Source of the DNA: Solirubrobacteraceae bacterium
Lineage (GTDB): Bacteria > Actinomycetota > Thermoleophilia > Solirubrobacterales > Solirubrobacteraceae
NCBI GenBank assembly: GCA_025451035.1
Contig: JANWLE010000063.1
Location: 26,836-90,835, forward strand
DNA: 64,000 bases
Direction: 5' to 3'
Below are positions 1-7,946 of the stretch, piece by piece (the first letter of the stretch is position 1; each line of letters opens with the position of its first letter). The notes below the pieces were generated by a model. It had not been told where the DNA came from, ran no database searches, and saw only the letters and a program-made list of their open reading frames with translations. The position numbers and the translations under genes are program-made.

Positions 1-86
1 GCGCCTCGCTTGTCTCGTCTTCTAGTTGGCTTTTGGCGGCCGCGTTGCTTTCCCACTTCAAGACCTCGCTGTGCTGTGTGGCTGAC

Positions 87-557
87 TTAGAACGGAATTT
101 CGTCCTCGCCGGCTCCTGCACCGACCGGTACCGGCTGGAAATCCCGCTCATCTACCGGGACATCACTCTCGATACCACCCCCGTTGCTCGCAAAGCCGCC
201 ACCGCCACCGGTGCCCTCGCGCGAGCCGAGGAATTGGACTGAATCAGCGATGATATCGATTGCGCTGCGTTTCGTGCCGTCTTGTGCCTCCCACTCCCGC
301 CATTCGAGGCGTCCGTCGATGGCCACAGGGCGTCCCTTGGAGAGATAGCGCGCGGCATTCTCGCCCTGCGCACCCCACACCTTGACGTTGAAGTAGTTGG
401 GCTTGTCGACCCATTCGCCGCTGGCGTTGTCCTTGCGACGGGTGTTGCAGGCGATGCGCAGCTCGCACACCGAGGTGCCGCTCGGCAGCGAGCGCAGCTC
501 CGGGTCCGCGGTCAGGTTCCCGGTCATCACGACTCTGTTGATGTTTGTAGCGGCCAT
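87..557 (-). CDS. ssb: Single-stranded DNA-binding protein
   Basis: MAATNINRVVMTGNLTADPELRSLPSGTSVCELRIACNTRRK OB-fold start; acidic C-terminus ending DEIPF. Confidence 0.95.
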   Translation of the reverse strand: MAATNINRVVMTGNLTADPELRSLPSGTSVCELRIACNTRRKDNASGEWVDKPNYFNVKVWGAQGENAARYLSKGRPVAIDGRLEWREWEAQDGTKRSAIDIIADSVQFLGSREGTGGGGGFASNGGGIESDVPVDERDFQPVPVGAGAGEDEIPF

Positions 558-677
558 GACGCTCCTTTCCAGATCTCTTGCGCCTTATTTGACTCTGCCG
601 CCGAGTGTAGAACGGTCGCCGGGCGTCATTTTTGGCGTGGTGACAGGCAATCCGCTTATTGCGCGGTTTTGCTCGCG

Positions 678-698
678 AGCGTCATCCCTGCGGGATGA
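678..698. terminator. Perfect hairpin CGTCATCCC-TGC-GGGATGACG, probable terminator after the hydroxylase gene
   Basis: 9-bp perfect stem, 3-nt loop, just past the stop of the minus-strand gene ending at 708. Confidence 0.5.
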
Positions 699-707
699 CG
701 AATCTCT

Positions 708-1376
708 CTAACCCTTGCTTCGCACTGGCGGCTCGACGGGGCGAGGACGTGGAGATGTGCCGAACACCTCGTCCCAGTAGGGCGCGCTGATCCCGAAGCC
801 ACGCGTGTCGTCCTGGAAGTGGTGGCGCATGTGACGCTCGCGCAGCATCCGGCCCAGGCGTCCCTTCGGGTAGAAGTGATGCACGTAGTAGTGGAGCATG
901 TCGTAGATCAAATAGCCGGTGAAGAAGCCGGCTCCCAGCGCGGCCGCGGGATGGGCTCCAAAGATCTCGTACAGCGTCGCGAGCACCAACGCGCCGAGCG
1001 GCATGCTCACGGCGGGGGGCATCACCAGCCGCAACGGATCGTTGGGGTGCTCGTGGTGGACGCCGTGGATGATCCAGTGCATCCGGGCTCCGAGGCCATC
1101 CTGCGGCTCGAAGTGAAAGATGATGCGGTGCAACCAGTACTCAAACAGCGTCCACAGGCCGTAGCCGCCCGCGAGCAGGCCGACCACCGCGAGCACGTTG
1201 ATGTAGGCGAGCGCCCATACCAGCAACACGACGATCGCCGGTACGAAGATGATCAGCGGCACCGAAGGGTGCACACGCGAAAGCAAGTCGAGCACTCTAG
1301 AGTCGAACATGCGCGGTGACGCGCGCAACACGTCGCTTCTGCTGATGTTTGCCGCCTCGCGCTCGGTGCCGCTCAT
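708..1376 (-). CDS. Fatty acid hydroxylase / sterol desaturase-family membrane protein
   Basis: Histidine clusters HRIIFHFE, HWIIHGVHHEHPND, HYYVHHF, RERHMRHHFQD with TM segments. Confidence 0.9.
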   Translation of the reverse strand: MSGTEREAANISRSDVLRASPRMFDSRVLDLLSRVHPSVPLIIFVPAIVVLLVWALAYINVLAVVGLLAGGYGLWTLFEYWLHRIIFHFEPQDGLGARMHWIIHGVHHEHPNDPLRLVMPPAVSMPLGALVLATLYEIFGAHPAAALGAGFFTGYLIYDMLHYYVHHFYPKGRLGRMLRERHMRHHFQDDTRGFGISAPYWDEVFGTSPRPRPVEPPVRSKG

Positions 1377-1440
1377 GCTTCCCCTTCCATACCCGCTATC
1401 GCGACGATTTTATTACGCAAATCTCTGCTATAGCGAGGAA

Positions 1441-1462
1441 ATGGCCGAGCGACCTCGGCCAT
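1441..1462. terminator. Perfect hairpin ATGGCCGAG-CGAC-CTCGGCCAT, probable terminator downstream of rpsF
   Basis: 9-bp perfect stem, 4-nt loop, followed on the minus strand by TTTCC. Confidence 0.5.
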
Positions 1463-1477
1463 GCGGCAGGCGCGGTC

Positions 1478-1867
1478 CTAGGACTCGGCCAGCGCAGGGG
1501 CCGCGTCGGCCTCGGGGCGAGCCTGGCTTGAGACCTCGCCGCCCTGCATGTGCGGCGCCGGTGGCGTCCCCGGCTTCAGCTTGACGATGCGAAAGCGCAC
1601 GATCCCGTCGGTGATCCGCAGCGTCCGGTCCAGATCGTGCAGCAGCGCGGGGGTGGAGGCGTGGAACTGCAGCAGGTGATACTCAGCGGTGCTCTTGTGC
1701 GCGATCGGGTAGGTCAGCGCCCGGCCGCCCCACTCGTCGTGGCGCAGGAGCTCACCGCGGGCTGAGATCGCATCGCGCGAGTCCGCGACGATCTTCGCTC
1801 GCGTGGACTCCTCTGCACCTTGGTCGAGGAGCAGGACGAGATCGTATGTCGGTGCTGGTGAGCTCAT
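1478..1867 (-). CDS. rpsF: 30S ribosomal protein S6
   Basis: YDLVLLLDQGAEE...GGRALTYPIAHKSTAEYHLLQF...ITDGIVRFRIVKL. Confidence 0.9.
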   Translation of the reverse strand: MSSPAPTYDLVLLLDQGAEESTRAKIVADSRDAISARGELLRHDEWGGRALTYPIAHKSTAEYHLLQFHASTPALLHDLDRTLRITDGIVRFRIVKLKPGTPPAPHMQGGEVSSQARPEADAAPALAES

Positions 1868-1959
1868 CAGAAAACAAACACCCGCGTAAAGACGCGGGGA
1901 GGTGGATCATAACAGCGTGCGGGCGCAGGGTGCGCCGGCGTGAAGCGGCGAGGATCCCT

Positions 1960-3438
1960 TCAGCTGTCCCTCGACTGACCCAGGCCCTTCGCGCGGATGT
2001 CGGCGAGCTGCTCGTCGATCCAGTCGCCGGGGTCCCGTGAGGTCACGATCTCGACGAGTCCCTGGGCGCGACGGCGGCGCTCGGACACCTCCATCGTCAG
2101 TGCGGCATAGATCGAGTCGGCCAGCTCCTGGATGTCGAACGGGTTCACAGAAAGGGCGTACTGGCCCAGCTCCTCGTGCGCGCCGGTGTTCTCCGAGAGG
2201 ATCGAGACGCCCTCTCGCTCGTTGACGATCGGCCCCTCCTTGGCGACGAGGTTCATGCCGTCGAACATGGCATTGACCAGTAGCACGTCATAGTGCTTGT
2301 AGGCGGCCATTGCCTCCTCGAGATCATCCCTGAGCTTCAACTGGATCGGCATCCAATCGGGCGTGCCATGCCTGTGGTTGACGACCGCCACGAGCGCCTC
2401 GATGCGCTCCAGGTACTCGGCGTACTGCGGCACGTCTGTACGCGAGGGCATCATCTGCGCGACGAACGTCACGCGCTCTGAGAACTCGGGGTGCTGGTCG
2501 AGGAACAGGTCGAAGGCCGAGAAGCCGCGCAGCACGTTCTTCGAGAGGTCAGCCCTGTCGACGCGTAGGATCAGAAAGTCCCTGCGGCGCCGCAGAAGCT
2601 CCTTCTCGTAGTCGGCCACGCGTGGCCCCTGAGCCAAGCGCCCCGTGGCCTTGTGGTCGATCGGCAGGGGATATGCCCTGACCCAGATCTCGCGCCCACC
2701 GAAGCGAACGATGCCGCGCTCGAAGTCCACCTCGAGGTCCATCAGGTCTTGGCAGCACTGCAGGAAGTTGCGTCTGTAGGAGCGGGTGTGAAAGCCGACG
2801 ATGTCGTTCGCCAGAAGACCCGTGAAGATCTCCTGGCGAATGTGGGAAGGAAGCACCCGCCAAGAGTCGGACTGGGTCCAGGGAATGTGGACGAAATGAT
2901 GCAAAAAGACGTCCGGACGCGCCCTACGGACGAGATCGGGGAGCGTGTACAGGTGGTAGTCGTGCACCATCACGACCGGCTCGGCCTGGCCCTCGAGCTC
3001 CTCGACGACGGCGCGCGCGAGGTCTTCGTTGACGACGTTGTAGCCGAACTCGAACGCCTCGATCTCCTCGCGGCGGATGTCGGGAGCGTTGGAGAGATCC
3101 CACAGGTAGTGCTGGATGAACCACAGCATCGGGTTGGCGAAAACGTTGTAGAAGCGGTCGTAGGCCTCCGGATTGGATGCCACGAGCCGCACCTGGTACT
3201 CGCCGCCCGCGGGAGAGCGCACTGGGAACGCCCGCCCGTGGTTGCGGCGGGACGCCTCGACATCGTGGTCGGTCATGGCCGACGCGATCCAGAGCGCCTC
3301 CCGGTGGGAGGCCAGGCCCGTGAGGGCGGTGACCAGGCCGCCGGAGCCACGCTGCACTTCGCCGTTGGGCTGGAAGGTCACGGGACCGCGATTAGAGACC
3401 AGCACGAGCGGGGTCCGCTGTGCCGGCGAGCGGCTCAT
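1960..3438 (-). CDS. otsA: Alpha,alpha-trehalose-phosphate synthase (GT20)
   Basis: LVLVSNRGPV, VMVHDYHLYTLP, HHFVHIPWTQSDSWR, NAMFDGMNLVAKEG motifs. Confidence 0.9.
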   Translation of the reverse strand: MSRSPAQRTPLVLVSNRGPVTFQPNGEVQRGSGGLVTALTGLASHREALWIASAMTDHDVEASRRNHGRAFPVRSPAGGEYQVRLVASNPEAYDRFYNVFANPMLWFIQHYLWDLSNAPDIRREEIEAFEFGYNVVNEDLARAVVEELEGQAEPVVMVHDYHLYTLPDLVRRARPDVFLHHFVHIPWTQSDSWRVLPSHIRQEIFTGLLANDIVGFHTRSYRRNFLQCCQDLMDLEVDFERGIVRFGGREIWVRAYPLPIDHKATGRLAQGPRVADYEKELLRRRRDFLILRVDRADLSKNVLRGFSAFDLFLDQHPEFSERVTFVAQMMPSRTDVPQYAEYLERIEALVAVVNHRHGTPDWMPIQLKLRDDLEEAMAAYKHYDVLLVNAMFDGMNLVAKEGPIVNEREGVSILSENTGAHEELGQYALSVNPFDIQELADSIYAALTMEVSERRRRAQGLVEIVTSRDPGDWIDEQLADIRAKGLGQSRDS

Positions 3439-4670
3439 GATTGCTGCAGCTCCCTGAAGATTCGCAGGTAGTCGCGCAGATATCTCGGCGTGAGGAAGTG
3501 GGCCCGCACGTGCTCCTTGCCGCGCCGGCCCAGCATCTTTCCGAGCGCCGGATCCTCCATGATCTCGAGCGTCCGCTTAGCGCAATCCTCGACGTTCGAG
3601 ACGAGGAAGCCCGTGACGCCATCCTCGACCTGCAGCGGGATGCCGCCGACGTTGCCGCCGATGAAAGGCCGCGCCTTCCAGATCGCCTCGGAGACCGTCA
3701 GCCCGAAACCCTCGCGCGTGGACTTCTGGATCACGACATCGGCGTGCGACTGGAAGGCATTGACCTCGATCGCGCCGACGTTGTTGAAGTTGTTGAGGAT
3801 GTGTATGTCTGGGTCGCCTTCGGCATGCGCGATCGTCGCGTTGAAGAAATCCCACCCCTCTGGGTCATCGGAGGCCATCGACCCGACCAGCGCGAGCTGC
3901 ATCGTGGAGATGCTCTCCTTGACGATGCGGTAGGTGTCGATCACTCCCAGCGGGTCCTTCCATGGGTCAAAGCGCGAGACCTGACACATCAGCGGCCGGT
4001 CAATGTCGATCCCGAACTGCCCGCACACGTACGAGGCGTCCTCGGGCGAGAGCGCCATGTTCTTCGGGGTCAGCGGGTCGATTGCGGGCGGGACGATGTG
4101 AACGTGGCCGTTCATCCCTGCAGGCACGTAGTCGGGCGTGTGAAAGAGCGCCTGTGGATAGTCGGCTATGTATGGCAGCAGGCGCTCGATCGTCTGCTGG
4201 TTGGGGGTCGACAGGTCGATGTGGCAGCGCCACAGCCAACCCGCGGCCTTCTCCGGCACCAGCTTGTACAGGGCAGCCGGCTGGGGGTCGTGGATCAAGC
4301 ACACATCCCAGCCGCCCGCGAGCTCGCGGGCGTTCATCTCGTTGTAGCGGCGCCAGGTCTCCCACTGCTCCTCGGTCAAGTCCTGGGGAGCGCCCTGCAG
4401 CGCATTGTGCATCAGCTTGGTCGCGTTGAAGAATTCCTCGCGCCCGTAGATAACCTGCCACTCGCACTCCAGACCCACATCGCGCATCAGCGGGACCAGC
4501 GTGTAGAGGATCTCCGATACGCCGCCCCCAAAGGCCGTGGCGGAGAGATGCACCACGCGGCTGCCCTTCAGCGGCTCGGCGAGCTCACGGATTTCATCTA
4601 TCAGACCACGCCCGCAGATGTGGGTGTAGTCGGCGAGAGTCTTGTGACCTGTCGCGACGGGCTGGAGCAC
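3435..4670 (-). CDS. treT: Trehalose synthase-type glycosyltransferase (TreT-like, GT4)
   Basis: HLSATAFGGGVSEILYTLVPLMRDVGLECEWQVI and STREGFGLTVSEAIWKARPFIGGNVGGIPLQ; 4-bp overlap with otsA. Confidence 0.85.
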   Translation of the reverse strand: MLQPVATGHKTLADYTHICGRGLIDEIRELAEPLKGSRVVHLSATAFGGGVSEILYTLVPLMRDVGLECEWQVIYGREEFFNATKLMHNALQGAPQDLTEEQWETWRRYNEMNARELAGGWDVCLIHDPQPAALYKLVPEKAAGWLWRCHIDLSTPNQQTIERLLPYIADYPQALFHTPDYVPAGMNGHVHIVPPAIDPLTPKNMALSPEDASYVCGQFGIDIDRPLMCQVSRFDPWKDPLGVIDTYRIVKESISTMQLALVGSMASDDPEGWDFFNATIAHAEGDPDIHILNNFNNVGAIEVNAFQSHADVVIQKSTREGFGLTVSEAIWKARPFIGGNVGGIPLQVEDGVTGFLVSNVEDCAKRTLEIMEDPALGKMLGRRGKEHVRAHFLTPRYLRDYLRIFRELQQS

Positions 4671-4795
4671 CGGCGCAAGATACTCAAGCGGACACCGTCA
4701 TGTAAGCACCTTGTTGCCGGCGCGCGGGCGAAGTGCTTTCCGCCGGCTCCATCGGGCCGGCGGCTATGGGCGGGCCGTGCGGTTAAGGTTGGTCT

Positions 4796-6574
4796 TTGCA
4801 GATGTTCAACGGACGCATCTACCGGGTCGCTTTGCTGCCGCTGCTGCTAGCGGTGGTGGTCGCCGGATTCTCCTTCACCGGTCCTCCGGCGCCTGTCAGC
4901 TCGAACCTGGCTCCGGACGCCTTCAACGGGACGCGCGCCGCCGAAGAGCTCATGCGCCTGAGCCGGGAATTCCCTGCGCGCCGTCCGGGTGGCGTCGGGG
5001 ACGAACGCCTCGCGCTACGCATCGAGCGGGAGATCCGGAAGCTGGGGGCCCCAGCCAATGGAGGCTTTCGCGTGTCGGTGCATCGCTTCAACGCGCAGAC
5101 GATCGATGGCCAGCGAACCCTCACGAACGTAGTGGCTGAGCGCCCCGGCTCCACTGGGGCGAGCCCGATCGTGGTCCTTGCCCATCGCGACGCCGCCGGC
5201 GTCGGGGCGCGGGCGGAGCTATCGGGTACAGCGGTGCTGCTCGAGCTGGCGCGGGTGTTCGCGAGCCGCGAGACGCGCCGCACGATCATCCTCGTCTCCA
5301 CCAGCGGAGGCAGCGGAGGGGACGCGGGAGCCGCTGAGTTCGCCGCGGAATCGCCGCGGCCGCTGGACGCGGCCATCGTGCTGGGGGACCTCGCCTCGAG
5401 CCGGACGCACACACCGTTCGTCGTCTCCTACTCCGATGGTTTGGGCAATGCTCCTGCGCGGCTGACCGCCACCGTGCAGAACTCGATCACGCAGGAGATC
5501 GGCGCGCAGCCTGGCACACCCAGCCTCATAGCCCAGTTTGCGCACCTGGCGTTCCCCTTGGCCACCGGCGAGCAGGGACCGCTCAACGCCCAGGGGATTG
5601 CCGCCGTACTGGTGCAGGTCAGCGGCGTACGCGGTCCGTCTGCCCACGCGCAGATCTGCCCTGAGCGCATCGATAACTTCGGTCGCGCCGTGCTCAACGC
5701 GATAGACGCGTTCGACACCGCCCCTGACATCTCCTCGAGCTCTGAAGCGACGCTCGCCTTTCACGGCGAGCTGATCCCGGGCTGGGCGCTGCGCCTGCTC
5801 GCTATCGCCATGATCCTGCCTGTCCTGTTGCTTGCAATCGATGCTTTTGCGCGTGTGCGACGCCGCCGCGAAGCGGTCGCCGGCTGGGCTATGTGGACGT
5901 TGTCTTTGGCCGCTCCGTTTCTGGCGTGCGCGCTGCTGGTTGTGGTTCTGGCAGCGCTGGGACTGGCCGGCGCCAGTCCACCGGAGGCAGTCTCAGCGCA
6001 GGCGCTGTCACTGGGTGCCACGGCGATCGCGAGGATCGCCGTGATCGGGCTCATCTTCTTGTGCGCCTGGTGGGGCCGCTTCAGGCTGATGCGGCATCTG
6101 CCTGCGCTAGGGCGACCAGACACCCCGGCGGCCGGGGTAGCCGTCTTGCTCGTCTTCATCGCAGCGACGCTGTTGGTGTGGCTGGCGAACCCCTTCGCCG
6201 CACTGCTGCTAATCCCCGTGCTGCACCTGCTTGCGCTCATCGCCGATCCTGAGCTGCGTTCCTCACGCCCGGTTGGCTTGGCGCTGCTCGGCCTTGCGCT
6301 GACACCCGCCTGCGGTCTGCTCGCCTTCTATGCGCACGAGCTCGGTCTCGGTCCGCTTGGCGCCGCCTGGACTGTGTTGACGCTCACCGGTGCCCAGCTC
6401 GGACTGTTCGGTGTGATCCTCGCGAGCGTGGTAGCGGGCTGCCTGCTTGGGGTGCTGCTGCTGGCGCTCCAGGGGCGAGCGCATACGCACGTTTCCGGCG
6501 AGAGCGTGGCCGGTGGACGTGTCTACCCCACGAGCCACCCGCTCGACTGGCAGGAGCCGCTGCTGCGCAGCTGA
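4796..6574 (+). CDS. M28-like peptidase-fold protein with multi-TM C-terminus; catalytic motifs degenerate
   Basis: N-terminal M28-like domain (VLAHRDAAG...SGTAVLLELAR...LVSTSGGSGGDAGAAEF) then about 6-8 hydrophobic segments. Confidence 0.7.
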   Translation: MQMFNGRIYRVALLPLLLAVVVAGFSFTGPPAPVSSNLAPDAFNGTRAAEELMRLSREFPARRPGGVGDERLALRIEREIRKLGAPANGGFRVSVHRFNAQTIDGQRTLTNVVAERPGSTGASPIVVLAHRDAAGVGARAELSGTAVLLELARVFASRETRRTIILVSTSGGSGGDAGAAEFAAESPRPLDAAIVLGDLASSRTHTPFVVSYSDGLGNAPARLTATVQNSITQEIGAQPGTPSLIAQFAHLAFPLATGEQGPLNAQGIAAVLVQVSGVRGPSAHAQICPERIDNFGRAVLNAIDAFDTAPDISSSSEATLAFHGELIPGWALRLLAIAMILPVLLLAIDAFARVRRRREAVAGWAMWTLSLAAPFLACALLVVVLAALGLAGASPPEAVSAQALSLGATAIARIAVIGLIFLCAWWGRFRLMRHLPALGRPDTPAAGVAVLLVFIAATLLVWLANPFAALLLIPVLHLLALIADPELRSSRPVGLALLGLALTPACGLLAFYAHELGLGPLGAAWTVLTLTGAQLGLFGVILASVVAGCLLGVLLLALQGRAHTHVSGESVAGGRVYPTSHPLDWQEPLLRS

Positions 6575-6674
6575 AGGACTCAAGCGGCGACAGACGAGAG
6601 CTTCGCTGTGCGTTGTTCAGACCGCCCGGACGTCGGGACTCCAGGCGAAAGGGCCAGCTAGCCAAGTGCAGCAG

Positions 6675-7544
6675 CTAGGCGAGGTGCTCGAAGCCGCGCA
6701 GTGCTTGGCGGGCTCCGTTGTGCCTGAGGACGACCTCCGCCGGGCCCTCGACGATGCGGCCAATCCAGGTCAGATCGGCCCCGCCGGCTACCCGTTTGTA
6801 GGCATGGCTGACACGATCCATGCGCTTGCTGGGCACACAGACACACAGCTCGTAGTCTTCGCCCGCGGTCGCCGCGGCGTTCCAATCGGGAACCCCCATG
6901 CGGGCGGCTGTTCGCTCGGTGGCCTCGTTGGTCGGCAGTCGCTCCAGTTCGAGCTCGACCGTCACTCCCGAGGCCCGCGCGATGTGAAACGCGTCGGTCG
7001 CGATCCCGTCGGAAAGGTCGATCATGGCGTGGCCCCCTGCCTGCGCGAGCGCCCGGCCCTCCTTCAGGCGCGGCAGCGGCCGCAGTGGACGTCCCCCGAG
7101 GCTGCCAGTGACCGCCACCTGATCGCCGGGCCGCGCTCCCTCCCTGCCAAGCAGACGCTGGTCGCGCTCGGCCCACCCCACAACGGTTACGCTCGCCAGC
7201 AGGACGGGCGCGCTAACCACATCGCCGCCGGCGATCGTCGTACCCGTCCGTTCGGCGAGCTGCTCGGCGCCGAGCATTACCTCGAGCGCCTGCTCCTCAC
7301 TGACGTGGCTGGGGACGCCGAGCGCCATGTACGCCTCGCCGGTCTGGGCCCCCATTGCGGCGATGTCCGACAGCGCCCCCGCGAGGGCGCGCCAGCCTAT
7401 GTCCTGGAAGGAGAGGTCTGGATCGTCGAGCGTGAAGTGGACGCCCTCGACCACCATGTCGACGGTCGTCACGCACAGCTTCAGCGCTTTCACGACAGCG
7501 GCGTCGTCGCCAATGGAACGCACGACACGCTCGCCGCGTGGCAC
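6675..7544 (-). CDS. thiL: Thiamine-monophosphate kinase (N-terminus probably extends to 7586, see findings)
   Basis: [58 protein letters not shown]. Confidence 0.92.
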   Translation of the reverse strand: MPRGERVVRSIGDDAAVVKALKLCVTTVDMVVEGVHFTLDDPDLSFQDIGWRALAGALSDIAAMGAQTGEAYMALGVPSHVSEEQALEVMLGAEQLAERTGTTIAGGDVVSAPVLLASVTVVGWAERDQRLLGREGARPGDQVAVTGSLGGRPLRPLPRLKEGRALAQAGGHAMIDLSDGIATDAFHIARASGVTVELELERLPTNEATERTAARMGVPDWNAAATAGEDYELCVCVPSKRMDRVSHAYKRVAGGADLTWIGRIVEGPAEVVLRHNGARQALRGFEHLA

Positions 7545-7647
7545 GAGCGCGGCCGTGATCGACTCGATCAGCGAAAGCTCGGGAATCTCCCCGCCCTATT
7601 CGCCTGGGCGGCTTGAGCGCCTGATTTGAGGATGTCCGGCCCCGTGC

Positions 7648-7866
7648 TCAGCGGTGCCTGTAAACGATTCGCGCACGGTCCAAGTCGTAGGGGGAGAGCT
7701 CGCAGCGCACGCGATCGCCGGGCAAGATCCGAATCCTGAAGCGGCGCATCTTGCCGGCCACATGCCCGAGTACGACGTGATCGTTGTCTAGCCGGACGCG
7801 GAACATCGCGTTGGGCAGTGCCTCGATCACCTCACCCTCGAATTCGACCTTGTCTTCCTTTGCCAC
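7648..7866 (-). CDS. infA: Translation initiation factor IF-1
   Basis: [62 protein letters not shown]. Confidence 0.93.
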   Translation of the reverse strand: MAKEDKVEFEGEVIEALPNAMFRVRLDNDHVVLGHVAGKMRRFRIRILPGDRVRCELSPYDLDRARIVYRHR

Positions 7867-7946
7867 CGTTTGCGTCCAATCCGGTCGTCCTCCGCGGCCG
7901 CGGAGGATCCACCATTTGCGATATTCCGCCTAGCAAACTACCAGTG

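Noticed and set aside
3441-4850. 469-aa plus-strand ORF antisense to treT
   Set aside because: High-GC antisense artefact; the minus-strand frame has clear glycosyltransferase motifs
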